NCBI RefSeq assembly: GCF_900091655.1
Contig: NZ_LT594621.1
Span: 124,001 to 188,000, forward strand
DNA: 64,000 nucleotides
Direction: 5' to 3'
Source: Culturomica massiliensis
Lineage (GTDB): Bacteria > Bacteroidota > Bacteroidia > Bacteroidales > Marinifilaceae
The notes under the pieces were generated by a model. It was not told where the DNA came from. It worked only from the letters and a program-made list of their open reading frames with translations, and made no database searches. A program made the translations under genes and the position numbers. Positions 55,090-63,110 of this stretch are shown in pieces. Within the stretch, counting starts at the first letter, position 1, and each line of letters begins with the position of its first letter.

Positions 55090-56139
55090 ATGATGAATTA
55101 CGGTATCAGTGTTTTGTTCAGGGCCATTCCGGTATTTATGGCTTTTATTTGCTTTTTTCTGGGAGGTTTCATATTTCTTTACGGACCGGATCCGGCGAAA
55201 TATGTGGCGGGCCCTGTCGTATTCTTTTTAGGGGCGATTTGTTTGGCTTTGTTTGCTACAGCCGGGACAATAATACGGCAATTGATTCACACTTATCGTC
55301 CCGTGTTTAAATATCTGCTTCCCGGATTCGGATATCTGGTGGCTATTGTAACCTTTATTTCAGGGATATGGATATTTGGGCTGGGGACGACTAATTACCT
55401 CGTTTCCGGACATGTGATATGCGGCGTTGCTCTGATCACGGCTTGTGTATCTACAGCGGCGACCTCTTCGACGAAATTCTATCTGATTCCGCAAAATTCC
55501 CATTCAGGAAGCACGGAGATCAATAAAGAAGGATTTACGGCTGTGACGGAAAAAATTTTGATTGTTTTAACGGTTTTGTTTGCCTTGACAGCCTGGGTAT
55601 GGTGTATCGTTTTACTTTCCCGGACGAGTTTGGGTTCGGCTTATCTGGTTGCCGGCACGGTGATGGGAGGTTTGGCTTGTATCGCGTCCAGTTTAGTGGC
55701 TTTGGTGGCCAGTATTGCCCGCCAGATCCGGAACGATTATGGGGAGCAGGATCGTAAATTCTGGCCTAAGCTGGTCTTTTTTTTCGGAACGATCAGTGTC
55801 ATTTGGGGGATTGTCCTGATCTTGGCTATGATCGGAAATGCGGCTAATACCACCGGATTTATTATGATCGGTTTGGGATTGGTATGTTTCAGTATTTCCA
55901 GTAAAGTTTTATTGTTAGCTAAGGTATGGCGGCAAGAGTATGCATTAGCCAATCGAATTCCTTTAATTCCGGTCATTACGGCCCTTTTGTGTTTGTTTTT
56001 AGCAGCCTTTCTTTTTGAAGAAGGACTATATGATAATGCTTTTTTCGTACCGGCAAGGGTACTGACCGGTTTAGGAGCTATTTGTTTTTGTCTGTTTTCT
56101 ATCGTCAGTATTCTGGAAAGCGGAACATCGAAAAAATAA
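55090..56139 (+). CDS. YhiM-like (DUF2776) inner-membrane protein
   Basis: This 349-residue protein has about ten membrane helices and three internal repeats around YVAGPVVFFLGAICLALF, YLVSGHVICGVALITAC and YLVAGTVMGGLACIASS. Its length and C-terminus (LANRIPLIPVITALLCLFLAAF and RVLTGLGAICFCLFSIVSILESG) strongly recall E. coli YhiM as I remember it. YhiM is a DUF2776 protein linked to acid resistance, and its biochemical role is unknown. It is a single gene divergent from divIC. Confidence 0.75.
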   Translation: MMNYGISVLFRAIPVFMAFICFFLGGFIFLYGPDPAKYVAGPVVFFLGAICLALFATAGTIIRQLIHTYRPVFKYLLPGFGYLVAIVTFISGIWIFGLGTTNYLVSGHVICGVALITACVSTAATSSTKFYLIPQNSHSGSTEINKEGFTAVTEKILIVLTVLFALTAWVWCIVLLSRTSLGSAYLVAGTVMGGLACIASSLVALVASIARQIRNDYGEQDRKFWPKLVFFFGTISVIWGIVLILAMIGNAANTTGFIMIGLGLVCFSISSKVLLLAKVWRQEYALANRIPLIPVITALLCLFLAAFLFEEGLYDNAFFVPARVLTGLGAICFCLFSIVSILESGTSKK

Positions 56140-56167
56140 GCGGAAGGGGTACCTTCCTTTTATCCTT

Positions 56168-56199
56168 AAATCCTTATCTTTGCAAAAAGATAAGGATTT
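56168..56199 (+). promoter_or_regulatory. perfect hairpin with GCAA loop spanning the rarA -7 element
   Basis: AAATCCTTATCTTT and its complement form a 14-bp stem closed by GCAA, 6 bases before the rarA ATG and 28 after the yhiM-like stop. It contains TATCTTTG (56175-56182), a TAnnTTTG match. It may be terminator, operator or both. Confidence 0.5.
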
Positions 56200-56205
56200 T
56201 GGGTT

Positions 56206-57480
56206 ATGGAAAATAAACCTTTGGCAGAACGGATGCGTCCGAAGACATTGGATGATTATATCGGACAGAAGCATTTGGTAGGAGAGGGGAAAGTATTGCG
56301 CAAGATGATAGAATCGGGCGTGGTGTCGTCGTTTATTTTGTGGGGACCTCCGGGGGTAGGGAAAACAACCCTGGCGATGATTATTGCCGAGCAATTGAAA
56401 AGGCCCTTTTATGTATTGAGTGCTGTGAGCTCCGGGGTGAAAGATGTGCGGGAGGTGATTCAGAAAGCTGAAAGCCAGCGTTTTTTCAATACGCCTAATC
56501 CGATTTTGTTTATCGATGAAATCCATCGTTTTTCGAAAGCACAGCAAGACTCTTTGTTGGCTGCCGTCGAAAAAGGAACAGTTACCTTGATCGGGGCAAC
56601 GACGGAAAATCCTTCTTTTGAAGTGATTTCACCGCTTTTATCCCGTTGTCAGGTATATGTTCTGAAAGCGCAGGAAAAAGCCGATCTGGAAGAATTGGTC
56701 GATAAGGCGATTACGAAAGATTTTTACCTGAAAGAGAAAAATATACAGGTCAGGGAGAAGGAGGCTTTGATTTCTTTTAGTGGCGGAGATGCCCGGAAAT
56801 TGCTCAATATTCTGGAATTGGTGGTAAATGCCCAGACAGGAAAGGAGATCATTGTTGATAATGAGATTGTCCGTAAAGAGTTACAGGAAAATCCCTTGAT
56901 GTATGACAAGGACGGTGAGCAGCATTATGATATCATCTCGGCTATGATAAAATCGATCCGGGGGAGTGATCCGAATGCGGCTTTGTATTATATGGCCCGG
57001 ATGTTGGAGGGAGGAGAAGATCCGAAATTCATTGCCCGGCGACTGATTATTTCCGCTTCGGAAGATATTGGCTTGGCGAATCCTAATGCCATGCTGATTG
57101 CAAATGTATGTTTTGAGGCCGTACATAAAATCGGAATGCCGGAAGCCCGTATTCCCCTGTCGGAATGTCTGATTTATCTGGCAACATCTCCGAAAAGCAA
57201 CTCGGCATATCTGGCGATCGACGAAGCCATCCGGTTGGTAAGGCAGACAGGAAATGTACCGGTACCTTTGCATTTGAGAAATGCTCCGACAAAACTGATG
57301 AAGGAATTGAATTATGGGAGAGATTACAAATATGCCCATGATTTTCCAGGGAATTTCGTCGATCAGGAATACATGCCTGAGGAGGTGAAGACGGCTGTTT
57401 TTTATAAACCTCAAAACAATACGCAAGAGGTGAAAATACTGGAACGATTGAAAAATTGGTGGAAAAGGAAATATAAATAG
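56206..57480 (+). CDS. rarA: replication-associated recombination protein A (RarA/MgsA/WRNIP1)
   Basis: This 424-residue AAA+ ATPase acts at stalled forks with clamp-loader-like activity. Walker A is GPPGVGKT (47-54), Walker B is ILFIDEIHRFSKAQQD, and sensor 1 is LIGATTENPSFEV. The C-terminal tetramerisation part is GLANPNAMLIANVCFEAVHKIGMPEARIPLSECLIYLATSPKSNSAY. Confidence 0.96.
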   Translation: MENKPLAERMRPKTLDDYIGQKHLVGEGKVLRKMIESGVVSSFILWGPPGVGKTTLAMIIAEQLKRPFYVLSAVSSGVKDVREVIQKAESQRFFNTPNPILFIDEIHRFSKAQQDSLLAAVEKGTVTLIGATTENPSFEVISPLLSRCQVYVLKAQEKADLEELVDKAITKDFYLKEKNIQVREKEALISFSGGDARKLLNILELVVNAQTGKEIIVDNEIVRKELQENPLMYDKDGEQHYDIISAMIKSIRGSDPNAALYYMARMLEGGEDPKFIARRLIISASEDIGLANPNAMLIANVCFEAVHKIGMPEARIPLSECLIYLATSPKSNSAYLAIDEAIRLVRQTGNVPVPLHLRNAPTKLMKELNYGRDYKYAHDFPGNFVDQEYMPEEVKTAVFYKPQNNTQEVKILERLKNWWKRKYK

Positions 57481-57631
57481 ATTTTGAATAGATTTTTGTC
57501 AGGTAGCAGGGTATGGCCTTAGAACTGATGATCGGTATAGGTGAGGCATGATGGCTGATCTGCAATCTACAGTTAGAATCGTTTTATAACTCTTTGTTTA
57601 GTTTGGAATCTAAAGTTTACAATTAAAATAT

Positions 57632-58438
57632 ATGGAAGTATTGGAAAAATTTAAGCAGTCGGACATGTTTTTTCTTTTGGCCGGGCCGTGTGTGATTGAG
57701 GGAGAGGAAATGGCCATGCAGATTGCAGAGCATGTCGTAAAAATTACCGAACGTCTGGATATACCCTATGTGTTTAAAGGTTCGTTTAAAAAAGCCAACC
57801 GTTCCCGGATTGATTCTTTCACCGGTATCGGAGATGAAAAAGCATTGAAGATACTGGCAAAGGTGAAGGAAACATTCGGAATTCCTGTGGTAACAGATAT
57901 TCATTCCCCGGAAGATGCAGAGCTGGCAGCTCCTTATGTAGATGTATTGCAGATCCCGGCTTTTTTGTGCCGGCAAACCGATTTATTGGTTGCTGCTGCC
58001 AAAACCGGAAAATTGGTTAATATAAAAAAAGGACAGTTCCTTTCACCGGATGCGATGCGTTTTGCTGTGCAGAAAGTAAGGGATTCCCACAATCAGAATG
58101 TTATGGTGACGGAGAGGGGTACGACATTCGGCTATCAGGACCTGATCGTCGATTACCGGGGAATACGGATTATGCAGGACAGTTGTCATTGTCCGGTTGT
58201 GGTTGATGTGACACACTCCTTGCAACAGCCCAATCAGGGAAGCGGAGTGACCGGCGGACAACCGGAACTGATAGAGACCATCGCTAAAGCAGGAATTGCT
58301 GTCGGTGCCGATGGTTTGTTTATCGAAACCCATAGTAATCCTTCTTGTGCCAAGTCTGACGGAGCAAATATGTTGCGTCTGGATTTGATGGAAGGATTGT
58401 TGGAAAAATTAGTGCGTATACGAAAAGCTGTGATATAG
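57632..58438 (+). CDS. kdsA: 3-deoxy-8-phosphooctulonate synthase
   Basis: This 268-residue cytosolic enzyme condenses arabinose 5-phosphate and phosphoenolpyruvate to KDO 8-phosphate for lipopolysaccharide. Motifs include LLAGPCVIEGEEMAM, VFKGSFKKANRSR, QIPAFLCRQTDLL, the GQFLSPDAM region and DVTHSLQQPNQGSGVTGGQPELI. Its stop is followed within a few bases by the second repeat array. Confidence 0.97.
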   Translation: MEVLEKFKQSDMFFLLAGPCVIEGEEMAMQIAEHVVKITERLDIPYVFKGSFKKANRSRIDSFTGIGDEKALKILAKVKETFGIPVVTDIHSPEDAELAAPYVDVLQIPAFLCRQTDLLVAAAKTGKLVNIKKGQFLSPDAMRFAVQKVRDSHNQNVMVTERGTTFGYQDLIVDYRGIRIMQDSCHCPVVVDVTHSLQQPNQGSGVTGGQPELIETIAKAGIAVGADGLFIETHSNPSCAKSDGANMLRLDLMEGLLEKLVRIRKAVI

Positions 58439-58440
58439 GG

Positions 58441-58911
58441 GAGGCTTACGATTTACGATTTACGATTTTTGATTTACGATTGTGGAGATTGCTGATTCGT
58501 AGGGGGTTTTCGAAGAGGTTGTTTATGATTTTAAATTTTAGATTTTAGATTTAAAATTGAAAAATGGGTAGGGAGAAAATTACACAGCGGGACGGACTCA
58601 TTGTGTAATTTACGATTTATGATTTTTGATTTGCGATTGGGGTGAATGCTGATTTGTAGCGGGTTTTCGAAGAGGTTGTTTATGATTTTAAATTTTAGAT
58701 TTTAGATTTAAAATTGAAAAATGGGTAGGGAGAAAATTACACAGTGGGACGGACTCATTGTGTAATTACGATTTTTGATTTTTGATTTACGATTGTGGAG
58801 ATTTTTGATTTGTAGCGGGTTTTCGAGGAGGTTGTTTATGATTTTAAATTTTAGATTTTAAATTTTAAATTGAGAACAGGGAGGTGAAAGTTACACAATG
58901 AGTCCGTCCCA
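58441..58911 (+). repeat. 157-bp tandem repeat array 2, left part
   Basis: Cores at 58588-58600 (CGGGACGGACTCA) and 58745-58757 (TGGGACGGACTCA) are 157 bases apart in plus orientation. The third core (58899-58911, TGAGTCCGTCCCA) is inverted although its left flank (TTTTAAATTGAGAACAGGGA) is in the normal orientation. The IS follows. Confidence 0.9.
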
Positions 58912-60381
58912 GTCATGTTCGGAAGAAAAAATATTGTCCATGGTTGTCTTTTTCCATATATTCTTTTTTTCTGGTCTTCTCAAGTGCTCCTAAATTTTCA
59001 GACAGGAGGTCTGAGTTGCGTTTTATTCAGATCTCCCCCGCTTTCAATAACGATAATGGCCATAATCAGATTTTCGAGTTCAATGCCCATTCTTCTGACA
59101 GCCGTGGTATATCCGATATTATTTTCCCGTTTATAAATCATCACCAGCATAGCCGTAATCAGGGTCATATACATCACAATCTGTATTCCGTTTTCATTCA
59201 TGGAGAGAAAATGGCTGAAATTCAGTTCCTGTTTGATAAAACGAAAAAAGACTTCAATATCCCACCGTCGACGGTATATCTGAGTAATAGTCTGAGCTGT
59301 AAGTTCCAGACAGTTAGTTATGAGTAAAATTTCGCCTTTACCCTGAGGTTTAAAACGCACTACCCGGAAAGTTTCATCAACGAGTCTGGTTGTTACTACT
59401 TTTCTTCCTTCTTTATTGAGTTTTTCTTCCCGTTTATAAAGTTTAACCAATTTGTCTTCAAGAAGGTCTCCGTCTGTGAAAACATCATTTCCCTTTTTCA
59501 GGTCCTCCACCACCAGCATTTTCCGTTTATCGGTCAGTCTGCCTACAAAAAGGAGTCCATCCTGACTTTTCATTGTCCTGAATGCTTCGGCAGAATTCTG
59601 ACCGCGGTCAAGGATATAAACAGAAGAGTGATCCTTTATCTTTTGAAAATGGCTGAGCACATTCTCAGGAAGTACATGGGATTCGCTGGCTTCACTATCA
59701 CCCGAATGAGTCGTTGCAAAAGAAGCAAACATTCCGTCAAAATTGATGGTATATTTCATCATTTTCTTTTTCCCGTAAAGATTGCCGCACGGCATTCCCT
59801 GTTTGAGGTGATTGCAGGCTTCACTTACAAGAGTACTGTCCACACGCTGAAGACATAAGTTTTCGATCTCTTTCGTACTGTATAAAGAACTGAAAATATG
59901 ATAGATCGTTTCGTAGCACTCCCGGAAGAAATCAGTATTCATGGTGGACAGACGATCGGATATGGAACTATGGGATATCGTTGGTTTACCTTTAAAATTA
60001 AATAAAGTACGAAAAAGAGGAGAGGAAAAGGAATCAGCCAGACCACGCTGGCTCAATTTATCTGTACGAAGGATTCCTGATAAAAGCAAATAAAACATCA
60101 AACGGCCATTCAATACTTTGGCATAATGATCAACTTTACTTTTAGTGGCTATTTTTAGGATATGTTCATCAGGAATCTGACGCAATAGCTGAATCAAATC
60201 AATTTTCTGATTAAAGATGGTTGACATATATCTATTGTTTATGAAAACAAATATAGATATTTAAATACAAGTCAATACATTATAAAACAATTAGTTACTA
60301 ACAAAATAATACATGATTGTTAATAACTGGTATGTTTTTTTTGATTTCCAAAATTGGAGGGACTGTTCTTCCGAACATGAC
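58912..60381 (-). mobile_element. IS4-family insertion sequence, copy 2 (1470 bp)
   Basis: It has the same length, 16-bp terminal repeats and transposase as copy 1, in reverse orientation in the window. It is flanked by 13-bp duplications TGAGTCCGTCCCA at 58899-58911 and 60382-60394. This is the same target word as copy 1 on the other strand, so the element has the same orientation relative to the word. Confidence 0.95.
58998..60227 (-). CDS. IS4-family transposase (copy 2)
   Basis: This 409-residue protein is identical to the copy at 33603-34832, with the same DDE motifs (RVDST, LDRGQ, YRRRWDIE to K). It is intact. Identity suggests recent transposition or gene conversion. Confidence 0.95.
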   Translation of the reverse strand: MSTIFNQKIDLIQLLRQIPDEHILKIATKSKVDHYAKVLNGRLMFYLLLSGILRTDKLSQRGLADSFSSPLFRTLFNFKGKPTISHSSISDRLSTMNTDFFRECYETIYHIFSSLYSTKEIENLCLQRVDSTLVSEACNHLKQGMPCGNLYGKKKMMKYTINFDGMFASFATTHSGDSEASESHVLPENVLSHFQKIKDHSSVYILDRGQNSAEAFRTMKSQDGLLFVGRLTDKRKMLVVEDLKKGNDVFTDGDLLEDKLVKLYKREEKLNKEGRKVVTTRLVDETFRVVRFKPQGKGEILLITNCLELTAQTITQIYRRRWDIEVFFRFIKQELNFSHFLSMNENGIQIVMYMTLITAMLVMIYKRENNIGYTTAVRRMGIELENLIMAIIVIESGGDLNKTQLRPPV

Positions 60382-60425
60382 TGAGTCCGTCCCAGTGTGT
60401 AATTTTTGATTTACGATTCTTTTAA
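60382..60425 (+). repeat. 157-bp tandem repeat array 2, right remnant
   Basis: The inverted core half TGAGTCCGTCCCAGTGTGTA is followed by TTTTTGATTTACGATTC in normal flank orientation, after which unique sequence begins. Only about 20 bases of the right flank remain. Confidence 0.8.
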
Positions 60426-60520
60426 TAAGGGGGATTGTATGCTTGATTTAAAGTTTGCAAGCTGTCTCCGGAAGTTGTGAGTGTAGTATTTATCGGGTTT
60501 GAGTGATGAAAATCTGAATA

Positions 60521-60550
60521 AAAGGAGGAGATGTCTTCCTCCTTTATTTT
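60521..60550 (+). terminator. terminator-like hairpin downstream of array 2
   Basis: 9-bp arms, AAAGGAGGA and complement, with a 7-base loop are followed by ATTTTTTATT. No gene lies directly upstream except kdsA, about 2.1 kb away beyond the repeats and IS. The hairpin may be the original kdsA terminator displaced by the insertion. Confidence 0.6.
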
Positions 60551-60563
60551 TTATTCCGAATAA

Positions 60564-60623
60564 CAACTAAATTATTTAGTTGAAAAACTATTTTATGTAG
60601 TTGTGTAATTAAAAAATATAGTT
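60564..60623 (+). promoter_or_regulatory. three-site operator array of the BlaI/M56 operon
   Basis: Site 1 is the perfect palindrome CAACTAAATTATTTAGTTG (60564-60582). Site 2 is AACTA-N7-TAGTT (60586-60602). Site 3 is a weaker AATTA-N7-TAGTT (60607-60623). Centres are at 60573, 60594 and 60615, exactly 21 bases apart, and site 3 touches the -7 element. The expected binder is the BlaI-like repressor encoded downstream. Confidence 0.65.
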
Positions 60624-60630
60624 ATATTTG
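60623..60630 (+). promoter_or_regulatory. -7 element TATATTTG of the blaI-like operon
   Basis: This is a TAnnTTTG match overlapping operator site 3 by one base. It places transcription start near 60637, which argues for the ATG at 60657 and against the ATG at 60633 as the repressor start. Confidence 0.55.
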
Positions 60631-60656
60631 TAATGTTCTTATTAAATAATTGGGTA

Positions 60657-61022
60657 ATGGAAAGATTAACGGCTAAAGAAGAAGAAATTATGGGGTTCTT
60701 TTGGGATAAGGGACCTTTATTTGTAAAACAATTGCTGGAATTTTACAAAGAGCCGAAACCGCATTATAATACGCTGTCGACCATCGTACGGGGATTGGAG
60801 GAAAAAGGTTTTATTGCTTATACGGTTTATGGTAATACCTATCAGTATTATGCAGCCGTATCCCGCGAAGAGTACCGGCGTGGCACGCTTAAGAATGTGG
60901 TATCGAAATATTTCAATAACTCTTATACGCGGGTTGTATCGGCCTTGATTGAGGAAGAAAATATTTCTGTAAATGAACTGAAGGACCTGATCCGTCAGAT
61001 CGAGAATAAAAGAAAACGGTAG
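60657..61022 (+). CDS. BlaI/MecI/CopY-family transcriptional repressor
   Basis: This is 121 residues from the ATG at 60657 (MERLTAKEEEIMGFFWDKGP). A winged helix-turn-helix (PHYNTLSTIVRGLEEKGFIAYTVYGNTYQY) is followed by a C-terminal dimerisation helix pair. In this family the repressor is cleaved when a paired membrane M56 peptidase senses its signal. That partner starts 3 bases downstream. No beta-lactamase or resistance gene is adjacent, so the regulated output here is unknown. Confidence 0.92.
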   Translation: MERLTAKEEEIMGFFWDKGPLFVKQLLEFYKEPKPHYNTLSTIVRGLEEKGFIAYTVYGNTYQYYAAVSREEYRRGTLKNVVSKYFNNSYTRVVSALIEEENISVNELKDLIRQIENKRKR

Positions 61023-61024
61023 TT

Positions 61025-62896
61025 ATGGAAGCTTTTTTACTTTATATTTTTCGTTCGACGATTTGCCTGACTTTGTTTTTGATATTTTTTAAGGTATTGT
61101 TGTGCCGGGATACTTTTTTCAGATGGAATCGCTTTATTTTGCTGGGAGGGATACTGTTTTGTCTGGTATGGCCTTTTGTTGAGTTTGAAGCCGAACCGTC
61201 GCCTTTCCGCCAGCATCTGAATGAATTGGAAAAAGTCATAACGGGTTATGTACCGGAAGAAGAACAGACTGCCATGATTTATGCGCTGCCAACAACCGAT
61301 ACAGAAGTCCTGACAGAAAGCAAAGGAAATATTCCTTATACCGGATGGATTTATGTAGGGGGAATGGGTATCTGCCTTTTGTTTTGGCTACTTGCTTATC
61401 GGAGAATGTTCGGTATTCTTCGCAGCGGGGAGTCTATACCCAGAGAAGGGTATACATTAGTCGTTGTTTCAGGGAAAATTTGTCCTTTCAGTTGGCGGAA
61501 TTATATTGTATTATCCCGCCAGGATTATGAAGGGTATAAGGAAATCATTGCACACGAATGTATCCATATTCGTAAGAAACACACTTGGGATTTATATCTG
61601 ATTCAGTTGTTACTCGTGTTTCATTGGTTCAATCCGGCCGTGTGGCTGTTAAGGCGGGAATTGCAGGATATTCATGAGTATGAGGCTGACGAAGGCGTTA
61701 TCAAACAAGGCATCGATGCAACTAAATATCAATTATTATTGGTGAAAAAAGCTGTCGGCTCCAGGGTCGAATCTATTGCCAACAGCTTTAATCACAGTAA
61801 ACTAAAAAATCGAATTACTATGATGTTAAAAGAAAAATCAAATCGTTGGGCACGGTTGAAAATTTTACTTTTCTTACCGTTAGCAGTGCTGATAGCGCAG
61901 GCTTTTGCTCGTCCGGAAGTAGCTTCTTCCATGGAGAAACTGGCTTCCTTTGACAAAGTTAATCAAATTCCGGATAAGCCCGAAAAATGGACGGAAGATT
62001 TTTTTCAGCAGACCTGGAAGGAATATTTCGGTGACCGTGTTGAAAACGTGAAATTGGAGAAAGAGCGTGTTCTTAATTTATACATCAATCGCAAAAACAT
62101 CCTTTTAATTGTCAATAATTTATTAGCCGATAATGTTACCTGGGATCAGTTAGCGGATAAATTGGCGGCACAACTCAAAGGGATGCATACCCGTTTTTCT
62201 CCGGTATATATTGTGATGATGAGGGATAAGGAAACTTCCGATAAGAAGTGGCAGGATCTGTTAAATATTGTCGGTGAAGTGTGTGATAGATTTACAACGG
62301 AGGTGCGGCAGCAGCTTCCGGGGTCCGACCGGGATAAAATGGATAAAAAATTTCCTGTATTGGTGAATATTGCAAAGCCGCATATTACAGAGCCGTACCT
62401 CGATCCTTCTCTGGTTCAGGCTCCTCCACCTCCACCTGCTTATCCGATCAATCTGATCTATAAGACGGCTGAAGGCAAGGCGGTACATCTTAGGGCTGTA
62501 AATATCGAACAACTTGGAGAAAAGTTGGAAAAAGAGGGCCGGCCGATATCACAAGGAGATATCGAACTGCAGATAAAAGGTCGGTTATCAAAGGATAAAA
62601 TCGTTTCTTTTTTGAAGGATAAAGGCATTCAGCCTACCTTGATATCACAGGAAACAGGGGCACTTCCCCAGTTGACGATGGTATTTACCTATAATTCCGG
62701 GTTACAGGCCAGGCGGGATGTATGGAAATATGAAAATGCAGTTTCTTTTATCGATCAGATTCGTACAGACAAGGTGAAAAATGTGGAACTTGAAATTTTT
62801 GAAAAGGTCCGGCCGGAAACTATTGCCAAAGTAAGAGCCTATTTGCAGTCGAAAGGCATAACGAATATATCGGAAAAGAAAATATTATTTAAATAA
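61025..62896 (+). CDS. M56-family (BlaR1-like) membrane metallopeptidase
   Basis: This 623-residue protein has membrane helices near 5-25, 36-52, 105-125 and 278-295. The zinc motif HECIH (177-181) lies in the cytosolic loop, with a third ligand candidate in DIHEYEADE. The C-terminal about 325 residues are extracytoplasmic, contain a proline run (APPPPPAYP), and do not look like the penicillin-binding sensor of BlaR1. Family role: signal-induced cleavage of the BlaI partner. What the sensor binds is unknown. Confidence 0.88.
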   Translation: MEAFLLYIFRSTICLTLFLIFFKVLLCRDTFFRWNRFILLGGILFCLVWPFVEFEAEPSPFRQHLNELEKVITGYVPEEEQTAMIYALPTTDTEVLTESKGNIPYTGWIYVGGMGICLLFWLLAYRRMFGILRSGESIPREGYTLVVVSGKICPFSWRNYIVLSRQDYEGYKEIIAHECIHIRKKHTWDLYLIQLLLVFHWFNPAVWLLRRELQDIHEYEADEGVIKQGIDATKYQLLLVKKAVGSRVESIANSFNHSKLKNRITMMLKEKSNRWARLKILLFLPLAVLIAQAFARPEVASSMEKLASFDKVNQIPDKPEKWTEDFFQQTWKEYFGDRVENVKLEKERVLNLYINRKNILLIVNNLLADNVTWDQLADKLAAQLKGMHTRFSPVYIVMMRDKETSDKKWQDLLNIVGEVCDRFTTEVRQQLPGSDRDKMDKKFPVLVNIAKPHITEPYLDPSLVQAPPPPPAYPINLIYKTAEGKAVHLRAVNIEQLGEKLEKEGRPISQGDIELQIKGRLSKDKIVSFLKDKGIQPTLISQETGALPQLTMVFTYNSGLQARRDVWKYENAVSFIDQIRTDKVKNVELEIFEKVRPETIAKVRAYLQSKGITNISEKKILFK

Positions 62897-63110
62897 TGAG
62901 GCAGAGATAATATTGAGTGGCCCACAGATTCGGGAGATATATTGATTTTAAATTAATTATCTGCGAGAACACCGAAATCTGCGGGCTTCCTTTATAATCT
63001 GATTTTTTTCAGTATTTTTTGGAGGTATTCCAGTGGGGGGGATATCTGTTTTGTCCGGGAGATACACATAGAGTTGCCGGACTGTCGTATAATTTCGGTC
63101 GACCAAAATG

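Noticed and set aside
58915..59327. Open frames on the plus strand within IS copy 2 (and mirror frames in copy 1)
   Set aside because: They are antisense to the transposase, present in both copies only because the IS is duplicated, and have no domain.
33449..60381. Composite transposon bounded by the two IS copies
   Set aside because: The block holds core housekeeping genes (atp, def, kdsA, rarA), and each IS has its own target duplication, so they inserted separately.
60633..60656. Upstream ATG (MFLLNNWV) as start of the BlaI-like repressor
   Set aside because: It lies only 2 bases after the -7 element, where transcription has not yet started.
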